A stretch of DNA of 64,000 bases, taken from assembly GCA_965603125.1 (NCBI GenBank), contig CBFDBU010000002.1, positions 141,089 through 205,088 on the forward strand, written 5' to 3'. Shown in pieces: positions 43,956-52,192 of the stretch. Both the position numbers and the translations under genes were made by a program. Every line of letters begins with the position of its first letter. Position 1 is the stretch's first letter. The DNA comes from JAJRTA01 sp965603125 (GTDB taxonomy: Bacteria > Zixibacteria > MSB-5A5 > GN15 > FEB-12). Under the pieces are notes generated by a model, which was not told the DNA's origin, made no database searches, and was given only the letters and a program-made list of their open reading frames with translations.

Positions 43956-44570
43956 TCACGTGCTATACCAGTTCTTCATACTGGTTGAGGCACCTTCGAA
44001 AGCATCAAAATACTCCCGGAATCGTGAGGCACCATATGCCAGAACAAACTGACCCGGTTCCAAGAACCTCGTCATGTTGTGAGATTTCTTATACATCTCA
44101 TGCAGAGTTCGGCGACTCTTGCCACTCAAATGAGACAGATAGTTGCGGATCGTGTATACCTCATCTATGAGATTAGACTGTTTTGTCGTCACCGCCAAGA
44201 ATGGATTGCTGTTCTCAACGAGGATCTTCTTAGAAAACCCTTTTAGGTCACCATAACTGTGAAAATCGCGGTAACCGCCACCAAAAAGGAGCGCCAAGCA
44301 GAGACTTGCTGAAGGATGTTTGAGGGTCGTGACACCAAGAAACTTAGAAAACCTCAACGGGTCGCAGTTTATACAATCAACCAGATGGTTTTCGACAAAA
44401 CTCTCCCAATTGGCACACAATCTCAACAGGATGGATTCCGCCAAATCGCGTTTTTCCTGAGCGGTGGCTATGACGCGCTGGGCGCCGATCACTTTCACCA
44501 TGAAGGCGCGATAGCGTGCTATCGTGGCGTCCAGGGCCTCGTGGTTTTTCTTGAGGTCTGCTTTTCGCAT
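43956..44570 (-). CDS. Hypothetical HEPN-like protein, partner of the TIGR02391 gene
   Basis: This 204-residue, all-helical protein carries TIRNYLSHLSGKSRR near residue 145, an R-x4-H motif in the position expected for HEPN RNase families. An N-terminal helical hairpin (AESILLRLCANWESFVENHLV) provides the other core helices. It resembles RiboL-PSP/MAE_28990-like hypothetical proteins; the exact family is not recognised. AAGGAAG lies 5 bases before ATG 44570. The stop is 18 bases before the start of the split TIGR02391 gene, so the two formed a bicistronic unit. DNA is visibly more AT-rich than neighbouring polysaccharide genes, a sign of horizontal transfer. Confidence 0.72.
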   Translation of the reverse strand: MRKADLKKNHEALDATIARYRAFMVKVIGAQRVIATAQEKRDLAESILLRLCANWESFVENHLVDCINCDPLRFSKFLGVTTLKHPSASLCLALLFGGGYRDFHSYGDLKGFSKKILVENSNPFLAVTTKQSNLIDEVYTIRNYLSHLSGKSRRTLHEMYKKSHNMTRFLEPGQFVLAYGASRFREYFDAFEGASTSMKNWYST

Positions 44571-44673
44571 ACTTATCTTCCTTGATAGGATGCTTTGAAA
44601 TTACCGACAAACTAAGATGTAATTCGCTCAATTGCAATAGTGATTTGTCTAACTCACCTCCACCGGCTGGTTG

Positions 44674-45410
44674 TCAAGAAGATATCGACGGGTGGCAGGG
44701 GAAAACAACAGGCATTTTACTTCCTATTTTGCTGATAACATTAAGCAAGGCGGTGAGTACTCCTTTGTCATCTACATTGGACGGACGGTGCAACGTTAAT
44801 GTCGAGTATTCATTGGGAGATAGTGAGAGTCTTGTAAGAATATCTGATCTTTGAGCTACCTCCAAGTTGGATACCAATGAGTCAATCATGATATTGCCTG
44901 TGAAGAAAATTCTGGCGCTATCGGCACCTTCACTTCTGAGATTGTGAAGTGCCGATCTTTCCGTAACGAACAGGAACTCTGACAAACGATCGGTGACGAT
45001 GCGGTTGATCTCTTCGGGCATAGTGTTGTCATAACTCCGCAGGCCAGCTTCTACATGCGCGATCGGGAAACACAGTTTTGCAGCCACAATTGAGGCCGCT
45101 AAAGTGGAGTTGACATCACCAAAGACAATTATCAAATCCGGTTTCTCTTCTGTGAACACTTTCTCCAGTTCGACCATGATATTGGCAGTCTGAACCGCGT
45201 GACTACCAGAACCGACACCCAAGTAGACATCAGGAGGGTGCATCTTAAGATCCTCAAAAAAAGCTGTGAAAGTTCCCAATCATAGTGCTGGCCGGTGTGG
45301 ACAAGCAAAGCTTTGAATTGGTTTCTGTGCTCCTGAAGTTCCTTCATCAATGGGGCGGATTTCATGAAATTTGGTCTGGCCCCGACCACGCAAATGATCT
45401 TGCAAGGCAT
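44674..45410 (-). pseudogene. Frameshifted, 3'-truncated UDP-GlcNAc 2-epimerase (wecB remnant)
   Basis: From ATG 45410 (AAGGAG 8 bases upstream) the frame reads MPCKIICVVGARPNFMKSAP...HTGQHYDWELSQL. It shifts at a run of seven T (minus strand; 45256-45262) and continues in another frame as FFEDLKMHPPDVYLGVGSGS...HVEAGLRSYDNTMPEEINRI...LTLHRPSNVDD. Adding one T restores SQLFFEDLKM. The reading also stops early, at FPCHPSISS, about 125 residues short of the usual 370. The gene therefore has both a frameshift and a lost 3' end. An intact homologue exists at 31.3-32.4 kb. The single-base slip could be a sequencing error, but the truncation is real sequence. Confidence 0.88.
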
Positions 45411-45500
45411 CACATATTTCTCCTTAGAGTTCCTGTCAATAGATGTGTAGAATTGTTTTTCAAGCGGCAACCTTTTTCTGCTTTACTTCGTTGTTGCTAC

Positions 45501-45725
45501 TTACTGTCCATTTTCATATTTGACGCCCTGGATCACTTTCGCCACCAACTCAGAAGCGTTCAGTCGTCGCCAACGTTTCTGAGCGGTGGCGATCAACGGG
45601 AAGATCAAGAACAAAGCCGAGCGCGTCGAGCTGATCCGTTTGGCGGCATTGGTGCGCAGCTTTACCGGGGCGAAGATCGACTCGATCGTGTTGGTTGTCT
45701 TCAGCGATGGCGACGACCGTGGTTG
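45501..45725 (-). pseudogene. IS256-family transposase C-terminal remnant
   Basis: A 74-codon frame on the minus strand, ending at TAA 45501, reads SLKTTNTIESIFAPVKLRT ... TAQKRWRRLNASELVAKVIQGVKY. This corresponds to the C-terminal end of IS256-family Mutator-type transposases (T-T-N-x-I-E-S ... E/Q-x-x-W-R-R-L). The frame is closed by TGA upstream, and the DDE catalytic part and inverted repeats are not found. It is a dead fragment that marks past transposition in this patch. Confidence 0.85.
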
Positions 45726-45840
45726 TCACCGGATCCCCGAGCAGAGGTAATACAGCGGCAACGATACTAAGACCGATCAACACCGCCCAGAACAGGCCGC
45801 GACCAGTGACGTATTGTCTGGCTGTCACGCGCATATCCAA
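45720..45840 (-). pseudogene. Possible N-terminal fragment of a membrane protein
   Basis: From TTG 45840 (AGGAA 7 bases upstream) or ATG 45834 the frame reads RVTARQYVTGRGLFWAVLIG then LSIVAAVLPLLGDPVTTTVV. This is a plausible first membrane helix of a polysaccharide polymerase or similar protein. The frame then runs out of phase through the IS256 remnant. It may be a gene beginning cut by that insertion. Evidence is limited to hydrophobicity and a ribosome site. Confidence 0.3.
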
Positions 45841-46111
45841 TCACCGTTCCTGACTTATACCGTCGACATCCAACTCGTTTCCGCCGGCAACAGACCCGCC
45901 AGGTCCAGGACTCGCTCAGAACTTGACGGTCTGCTTCCATCTATACCAAATCTACAGAGCTGCATCCTGGTTCAAAGCTCCAATCTGTCCTCTTTGTATA
46001 AAAATATCACCGTATGCGCAACGGACAGGTTGACCGGAAGCGAGATGGCAAGAGGCACTTTCCACATTCTGCCCACGTTGCTCTCCCGGGCAGCGGTAAC
46101 AAACAGAACCG

Positions 46112-47068
46112 CTACTCTTTCATACCGGCCAGCATAGGGTGAGAGTCCGCACGGGGGCCGGTGGCGCGAGCCGCTCGGATATTATGCACCAGTTCAATCG
46201 AGGGTCGCGCGTCAGCCAGCCCAAACCCCTGACCGGCCAGCGTTTCACGATATACGATAGTGTGCAGATCCCCAAAGCCACCGGAGAACTCCATTTCCCT
46301 TCCGTCAATGGTGATCGACCGGTAGGTCGGCTGACCTTTGTCAATAGCTTCCCGGGGCAGGTCGTCGCGGTCAATCGACAAAAACCACTGGACCCGCGCC
46401 CCCGGCAACTCAAGGAAACCGCCCGTCCTGGTCGGTGAGGCAAGGTGCACGTCACTTCGCTGCACGTCGCCGAACAGCCACATCAGCAGGTCGAAGAAAT
46501 GAATGCCGATATTGGTCGCCAGACCGCCGGAACGATCGCCTTGGCCCTTCCACGAGACCAGGTACCACGGCCCGCGCGAAGTGACGTAAGTCAACCGCAC
46601 GTCTTTCTTGGTATCGTGCGGCTCTCGGCGGAGGCTTTCCCGCAGTGCGATCAGCGACGGATGCACCCGCAATTGCAGGACCGTGAAGATGCGGTGGCTG
46701 CTTTCCTTCTCCAGTTTGGCCAGGGCTTCGATATTCCACGGATTGAGCACCAGCGGCTTCTCGCAGATAGCGTTAGCGCCGACGCGCAACGCGAACCGCG
46801 CGTGGGCGTCATGAAGATAGTTGGGGGAACAGATGCTGACGTAGTCGATTGCTTCCCCCTGCCCCTGACGCCGGAGCTTTTCAACATGCCGGTCGAAACG
46901 CTCGAACTCGGTAAAGAAACGGGTATCCTGAAAGTAGCTGTCCAGCACCCCCACGGAGTCATGGGGATCCACGGCAGCCACAAGAGTGTTGCCGGTTTCC
47001 CTTATCGCCTTGAGATGGCGCGGCGCTACGTATCCGGAGGCACCGGTCAGCGCAAAATTCTTTGGCAT
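46112..47068 (-). CDS. UDP-N-acetylglucosaminuronate 3-dehydrogenase-like (WbpB/WlbA family)
   Basis: This 318-residue Gfo/Idh/MocA enzyme starts FALTGASGYVAPRHLKAI. The phrases VAAVDPHDSVGVLDSYF, FTEFERFDRH, YVSICSPNYLHDAHARFAL and AICEKPLVLNPWNIEALAKL are characteristic of WbpB/WlbA. That enzyme oxidises C3 of UDP-GlcNAcA so that WbpE can aminate it. EKP contains the nicotinamide-site lysine. AGGTGGA precedes ATG 47068. WbpE-, WbpD- and WbpI-like genes lie at 31.3-34.4 kb. This gene is separated from them by about 12 kb, including the damaged patch, although all are on the minus strand. Confidence 0.92.
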   Translation of the reverse strand: MPKNFALTGASGYVAPRHLKAIRETGNTLVAAVDPHDSVGVLDSYFQDTRFFTEFERFDRHVEKLRRQGQGEAIDYVSICSPNYLHDAHARFALRVGANAICEKPLVLNPWNIEALAKLEKESSHRIFTVLQLRVHPSLIALRESLRREPHDTKKDVRLTYVTSRGPWYLVSWKGQGDRSGGLATNIGIHFFDLLMWLFGDVQRSDVHLASPTRTGGFLELPGARVQWFLSIDRDDLPREAIDKGQPTYRSITIDGREMEFSGGFGDLHTIVYRETLAGQGFGLADARPSIELVHNIRAARATGPRADSHPMLAGMKE

Positions 47069-47205
47069 CCGTATTCCACCTGGCTTTCGTTGCGGTTCAA
47101 CAGCAAATCATGGTAACAGCCCCGGGCGGTAAATGCAAGACCAATCCGGAGCCGGGCAGCCTCGTTATCCATTCCACGGACGGGACTGAAACACAATGGC
47201 AACGA

Positions 47206-49194
47206 TCAGTGTCGCATATCATGCCAGACGGTGAAGGCGCTGCGTTCGAGGCTCGCGGGGCGATCGAAATAGTCGAGGAACTGGCTCACCAATAGTTGCG
47301 TGGACAGAATCCCGATAAACGACATGTTGTCCTTGAACGACAGATGGGCGTGGGAGAGCTTCGCACACTCGGCCCTGAGCTTAGTCACGCTGTCGGGTCG
47401 GAAGATCCCGGCCTTTTGAAGTTCCCGCTCGGAAAGCAATTCATTGATGTAGGCTGGAGGGTTCTCCTGAAAGAAGCTGTTGGAATCGGGCGCCATGTAA
47501 GGCTGCTTGACCCGTTGCAGGATTTCCCGGGGCAGTTCATCGGCCATGGCCTTCTTGAGCGCAAATTTCTCCTTCAGGCCGTGAATCTTATACAGGGGCG
47601 GAATCCGGGCGGCAAACTCCACCACCCGATGGTCCAGGAAGGGGTAGCGCCCTTCCACCGAGTTGGCGGCCGACATCCTGTCCCCCTGGGAAGAAAGCAG
47701 GTAGCCCGACAGCAGGGAACGGGCTTCGAGATACTGCGCCCGCGCCAGGTGGTGCCAATTTGAAAAGCTGGCGGGGAGGCCGTCTGCAAACGCCTCCAGA
47801 GACTGATGGCCGGCGATCCGGGCTCGTACACCGTCGGTGAAAAAATCCTTGATCTTCACGGTGGTGTTAATCCTGGGCATGTGCGAGAAATAGTACTTGT
47901 CCGTCTGCGAGAGACCCGCCTTGTAGAACGTTTCCAGGTAGAACCTGGCGCGACCTGCCGACAGGGGGAGAGTGGGATAAAGTCGCTTGAGCAGCAGGGG
48001 ACGCCATTTGGAATCCGGATTGCGCGCCCAGAACCTGCGGATCAGTGTTTCTTTGAAAATATCGTACCCGCCAAGTATTTCGTCCGCCCCCTCACCAGTC
48101 AGAACCACCTTGAAATTGCTACGCCGTACCAGCCCCGAGAGCATCAGCAACGGCGTGGGAGCGGTTCGGACAACGGGACGTTCGGCATGTTGCACAACGC
48201 GCGGGAAGTTCTCCGCTATGTCGTCGTACGAGCATTTGACTTGGTGGTGGTTGGTGCCGAGATGTTCGGCCATCTGTTTCTGAAAGCCGGACTCGTCGTA
48301 GGCCTTGTCGTGGAAAGCAATCGAAAACGTTTCCACCCGCGTATCGGTGAAATGTTTTATCAGCGCTGTTGTGGCCGATGAATCCAGCCCCCCGGACAGA
48401 TAGGCACCCACCGGAACGTCCGCCCGCAACCGCAGCCGGACCGAATCGACCAGAAGTGAGTGCAGCTCCTCGGCCCAGGAGGCTACTGTCCGGGCGCGGT
48501 CGAACTCGAGTGGGAACTCCATCGACCAGTAGCGGTCGCACCTGATTTTCCCGTCGCGGATTTCAAGATAGGCGCCTGCCGGGAGTTCTTCTATTCCCTC
48601 AAAGGCGGTACGTGGTGGCGCGGTCGTCCACCAGGTGAATATCTCGTCGAGACCCCTCAGATCGATTCGCCGCGGAATCGAAGGCTCACAGAAGATGGAC
48701 TTGATCTCCGAGGCAAAGTAGAACCGTCCGCCATGCGTAGTATAGAACACGGGACGAATCCCCAGCCGATCGCGGGCAATAAAAAGGGTTTCCTGCCTCT
48801 TGTCATAGACGGCAAAGGCGAACTGCCCATTGAATCGTTCAAGGCAGTTCTTTCCCCACTGCTCGTAGGCGTGAACGATAACCTCGGTATCCGACCTGGT
48901 TCGGAAGACGTGACCGACCTTTTCAAGTTCCTTTCGCAGTTCGATATAGTTGAAAATTTCGCCGTTGTAGGTGATCCAGACTGTGCCGTCTTCATTGCTG
49001 AGAGGCTGCGAACCCGAGGTCAGGTCAATTATCGACAGCCGCGCCTGGCCCAGGACGCACTTGTCGTCCAGGTAGACGCCGAACTCGTCCGGCCCCCGGT
49101 GGCGAAGAGCGTTGACCATGCGGCCGATCAACTGATCGTCATGGGGCGCCGTTCCCGTCGCTTCCAGTTGATAATATCCGGCAATGCCACACAT
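47206..49194 (-). CDS. Asparagine synthase-type glutamine amidotransferase
   Basis: This 662-residue two-domain enzyme has an N-terminal class-II glutaminase with catalytic Cys2 (MCGIAGYY), LRHRGPDEFG, ARLSIIDL, TYNGEIFN and GQFAFAVYD. A PP-loop synthetase domain follows with YLSGGLDSSATTALI and GEGADEILGGYDIF. It releases ammonia from glutamine and transfers it to an adenylated carboxylate. In polysaccharide loci such enzymes often amidate uronic acids rather than make asparagine. The NadE-like gene lies 51 bases upstream and the WbpB-like dehydrogenase downstream, supporting an acid-sugar amidation. True asparagine synthase function is the alternative. Confidence 0.9.
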   Translation of the reverse strand: MCGIAGYYQLEATGTAPHDDQLIGRMVNALRHRGPDEFGVYLDDKCVLGQARLSIIDLTSGSQPLSNEDGTVWITYNGEIFNYIELRKELEKVGHVFRTRSDTEVIVHAYEQWGKNCLERFNGQFAFAVYDKRQETLFIARDRLGIRPVFYTTHGGRFYFASEIKSIFCEPSIPRRIDLRGLDEIFTWWTTAPPRTAFEGIEELPAGAYLEIRDGKIRCDRYWSMEFPLEFDRARTVASWAEELHSLLVDSVRLRLRADVPVGAYLSGGLDSSATTALIKHFTDTRVETFSIAFHDKAYDESGFQKQMAEHLGTNHHQVKCSYDDIAENFPRVVQHAERPVVRTAPTPLLMLSGLVRRSNFKVVLTGEGADEILGGYDIFKETLIRRFWARNPDSKWRPLLLKRLYPTLPLSAGRARFYLETFYKAGLSQTDKYYFSHMPRINTTVKIKDFFTDGVRARIAGHQSLEAFADGLPASFSNWHHLARAQYLEARSLLSGYLLSSQGDRMSAANSVEGRYPFLDHRVVEFAARIPPLYKIHGLKEKFALKKAMADELPREILQRVKQPYMAPDSNSFFQENPPAYINELLSERELQKAGIFRPDSVTKLRAECAKLSHAHLSFKDNMSFIGILSTQLLVSQFLDYFDRPASLERSAFTVWHDMRH

Positions 49195-49245
49195 GGGTCG
49201 TTTGGAATTGACTCCCCGGTATCTCCCGGCGCGAGCGTTCCGTCC

Positions 49246-50211
49246 TCAGTCGGCCTCAAGCGGATTCATGCGCAGGTACTCCGTGGCGACGATCTTCCGC
49301 CTGATGTTGGCGTAGGCTCTCTCCACCTGCTCCACGGTGAGGTCCAGCACGGCGGCCGCCTGCGCCGGTGGGACATCGTGTTCCAGAGCATACCAGAGCA
49401 TGTCCATGTTGTAGAAGTCCAGACCGAAGAAGAACTCCTCCTGCGTCACCTCGGCGCTATAGGTGTCGGTTGTTGGAGTACGCACGATAATCTCCTCCGG
49501 GACTCCCAGGTACTGAGCCAGTTGATACACCTGGATCTTGAAAAGGTGCGCTATCGGTTTCAGGTCGGCGCCACCGTCGCCATACTTCACGAAGAATCCC
49601 TGTTCGTGTTCGTCCTTGTTACCGGTACCGACAACCGCCCAGTTGCGCTTCTCGGCATGATAGTAGAGAGTGGTCATGCGCAGTCTCTGCTTCAGATTCG
49701 ACGCGGCCACAACCTGGAGGTAGGCTCTCAGCGGCATCCGTTTGGACTTCACTTCTCCGGCCTCGTTCTCTATGGTCAGGTTGAAGAAGTTGAATGTGCC
49801 CTTGTCCATGATGTTGCCCGGGTTGACGATCTTGGCCTTCCAGGTCGAATCGAATTCGGGAAACACCAGCCTCATAGCTTCATCGCGCCGCTGGTAGCAG
49901 CCCATCCCGGCCAATCCGCCGGTGATGTCCTCGGTGATAGTCTCAAAGCCGAACTTGGCGGCCAGTTCGGAGGCCAAAATCGCGCTATCGGGGGATGAAT
50001 CGGTCTCAGGCATCATTATGCCGACAACCTTCCTGGGGCCGAGCGCCCGCGCGCAAAGGGCCGCCACTATCGATGAATCAATCCCGCCGGAGATACCCAC
50101 CACCGCTCCCCCCTTCTTGAGGAGATCGCCGATTTGCGTGAGTACTATATGGCTCAGATGGTCAGCCACTTTCGCGGCGTCTATCTTGAGGCTGTTCTTA
50201 CTGAATTCCAA
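49246..50211 (-). CDS. NAD+ synthase family protein (ammonia-dependent, insertion form)
   Basis: This 321-residue N-type ATP pyrophosphatase has GISGGIDSSIVAALCAR (PP-loop near 40-56), GTGNKDEHEQGFFVKYGDGGAD and RTPTTDTYSAEVTQEEFFFG. It lacks a glutaminase domain. Between the P-loop and the NKDEHE motif there is an insertion (RRDEAMRLVFPEFDSTWKAK through QVVAASNLKQR) not in E. coli NadE; that variety recurs beside amidotransferases in polysaccharide loci. The TTG at 50211 is a strong start because AGAAGGAGG lies 5 bases upstream. Either it makes NAD+ or works with the adjacent AsnB-like enzyme on a sugar; the sequence does not decide. Confidence 0.88.
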   Translation of the reverse strand: MEFSKNSLKIDAAKVADHLSHIVLTQIGDLLKKGGAVVGISGGIDSSIVAALCARALGPRKVVGIMMPETDSSPDSAILASELAAKFGFETITEDITGGLAGMGCYQRRDEAMRLVFPEFDSTWKAKIVNPGNIMDKGTFNFFNLTIENEAGEVKSKRMPLRAYLQVVAASNLKQRLRMTTLYYHAEKRNWAVVGTGNKDEHEQGFFVKYGDGGADLKPIAHLFKIQVYQLAQYLGVPEEIIVRTPTTDTYSAEVTQEEFFFGLDFYNMDMLWYALEHDVPPAQAAAVLDLTVEQVERAYANIRRKIVATEYLRMNPLEAD

Positions 50212-50296
50212 GACTGCCTCCTTCTATCTGCCCGGAGTTCTTCGATCATTTCCCACATCAAAGGTAACCAGCAAACACAAACCAAACAAGCGCATA

Positions 50297-51928
50297 TTAC
50301 AATCTCCGGGGCAATCTACTGCTGAACGGGTTATCTCGCATGACGGCCGGTTTGTCTTTCGGTCGCTCTGGATGAGGCGAACCGTAGCTGAATTCCTCGC
50401 CAATATACCGCGAGGCGTGCCTTACGGTCACGTGGCCTTGGCCCTGGTTGGGCACCCAGTCCGGGTAGAAGCTGGTAGGGCTGCGGAAAAACAGGTTTAT
50501 GCTGACTATATCGGCCGCCGGGCCGGGCGGAAGGTCGCTCCAGTTGATGCCGAACTCGAGAACATTGGTGTCCGGCGGCAGGCTCAGATAGGCAAAACCT
50601 TCGATATCAAAGACCGGCTGCCAGACCCCGCCCTGCCAGACCGCCAGGGCGGTGTCGACTCCATGAAGCCCTATAATCACCCGGTATTCGGCGCCGATGT
50701 CATTGAGTTGAATGCCGGCAAAATCCGTGCGCCCGCTCAATCCACTCTGGTCGGTGTCGAAGTAGATGCCCAGATCGAGAGTGGTATCGTCGAGAATGGT
50801 GTCATAGGGATTGTACCAGGATTCCGAGAACTCATAGCGCATTTCCAGCAGCGTGCTCGTGCTGCGCGCGAGCACCCGGGCGATGTCAGTTCTCCAGGGA
50901 TCGTTGCCGTCGGCAATCAGCTCCTCCCACCGATAGAACACGGTCACCGTATCAGATATCCCCACGCGCCCTGCCGAGTCGTACGCTCTTGCCAGCAGCG
51001 TGTGCACACCGGCAATGGCCAGATCTGAGGCATCCCAGGAATACTCGTAAGGAGCTACCGAGTCATCGGCGGCGGCAAGATATAGCCCGTCAATGTAGAA
51101 CTCCACGCAGCTGATTCCGACCGGGTGACTTGCCTCTGCCGTCACAGTGACGCTGTCACCAATTATGGCGCTGTCCGGCGGCCAGACCAGTGCGGCCACG
51201 GGGATCATCGGATCCGGCCCGGTCGTGAACTCCCAACTGTAGTCGCTCTCAAGGTGAATGCCGGAAGTGTCGGCAACGGCAGTCGTTATGGTGGCCGTAT
51301 AGGGGGAGTCATATTCCAACGTGTCATCGGGAGTGAAGGTGGCTGTCCTGGCGGAGTAAGTCACAACGCCGCCGACGCTCGGGCTGAGGCCGAACGAGGA
51401 CGGCGTCAGCGTGGCGGGGTCCATCGCCTTGGAGAACGTGGCCGATATCGGAGCGTACACACCTGTGGCGCCGTCTGCGGGATCGGTGGAGACAACCGTC
51501 GGCGGTAAGGTGGCCGGATCGTCAACGGTGGTGAACGACCAACTGAACGGTTCGGACAGCTCGTTGCCGGCGTTGTCGGTTATCCCCGTCGTGACGGTTA
51601 CCGTGTAAGGGCTAGAATAGGCCAGCAAGCTGTCCGGGGTGAGCGTGACCGTATTGCCGCCGAAACCGAAAGCGCCGGTAACGTCGCCGTCGAGGAAGAA
51701 CGTTGAAGAATCGACCGACGCCGTATCAATGGGCTCGGAAAAGGTGACGCTGACACCCATATCGACGGCGACGCCCGTGGCTCCGTCCTGGGGGCTGGTG
51801 ACTTTCACCGTGGGCCGAATCTTGTCGCCGGTCGGGCCGGCAGGGTCCTCGCCGTCGCACACTGCCAGGAGCAGAGCGGATAGAGCCAGAACGAAAACAG
51901 ACAACCCCGTCATTCGCTGGAGATTCAT
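50297..51928 (-). CDS. Secreted Ig-like (Big_5) protein, probable lipoprotein
   Basis: The 543-residue protein has a signal sequence ending LLLAVCDGEDP; Cys24 may be lipidated, although Val before Cys is atypical. Two SbsA/Big_5-type Ig-like domains follow (residues ~38-145 and ~147-245), each with [AT]DGATGV....[VA]TFS and DN.GN/DTSG..L.. blocks. An Ig-like domain with VEFYIDGLYLAAADDSVAPY comes next. The C-terminal 180 residues form a carbohydrate-binding-like beta-sandwich (YFDTDQSGLSGRTDFAGIQL). It is probably surface-exposed and has no catalytic motif. Three spaced GTYGACAA repeats lie just upstream and may control it. Confidence 0.83.
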   Translation of the reverse strand: MNLQRMTGLSVFVLALSALLLAVCDGEDPAGPTGDKIRPTVKVTSPQDGATGVAVDMGVSVTFSEPIDTASVDSSTFFLDGDVTGAFGFGGNTVTLTPDSLLAYSSPYTVTVTTGITDNAGNELSEPFSWSFTTVDDPATLPPTVVSTDPADGATGVYAPISATFSKAMDPATLTPSSFGLSPSVGGVVTYSARTATFTPDDTLEYDSPYTATITTAVADTSGIHLESDYSWEFTTGPDPMIPVAALVWPPDSAIIGDSVTVTAEASHPVGISCVEFYIDGLYLAAADDSVAPYEYSWDASDLAIAGVHTLLARAYDSAGRVGISDTVTVFYRWEELIADGNDPWRTDIARVLARSTSTLLEMRYEFSESWYNPYDTILDDTTLDLGIYFDTDQSGLSGRTDFAGIQLNDIGAEYRVIIGLHGVDTALAVWQGGVWQPVFDIEGFAYLSLPPDTNVLEFGINWSDLPPGPAADIVSINLFFRSPTSFYPDWVPNQGQGHVTVRHASRYIGEEFSYGSPHPERPKDKPAVMRDNPFSSRLPRRL

Positions 51929-51943
51929 GAGCGGTTAGTCCTT

Positions 51944-51990
51944 GTCGACAACGTTTTGGTCAGTTGACAACTATATACGTAAGTCGACAA
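51944..51990. repeat. Three phased GTYGACAA repeats upstream of the Ig-like gene
   Basis: GTCGACAA (51944-51951), GTTGACAA (51963-51970) and GTCGACAA (51983-51990) are direct repeats 19 and 20 bases apart, about two helical turns. They lie 16-62 bases before the Ig-like gene start. Helical phasing and closeness to a start codon suggest an operator for a multimeric regulator. No regulator gene is adjacent. Confidence 0.45.
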
Positions 51991-52192
51991 AACAGCGCAA
52001 CATTCGAGGTGAAATCAATATGGCGGACAGAGAAAACTGCCGGTAGCGGGAGGTACCACACAGGCCGACGAGGCGACCATTCATTAGCGCGAGCAAGCCC
52101 CGAAGCGTGAAAGCGTCAGGAGGCACAAGTGACAACTCAGGCCGTGCCCGACCGGCCAGGCTGCGGAGCGGTGGATATATCGGCCCGGCCTG

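Noticed and set aside
45550..45840. 96-codon minus-strand frame taken as one intact gene
   Set aside because: Its second half is out of frame with, and overlaps, an IS256 transposase tail; only the first ~40 codons could be a real gene beginning.
48460..49998. 512-codon plus-strand open frame across the asnB/nadE region
   Set aside because: It spans the junction of two well-identified minus-strand genes and shows no motif of its own.
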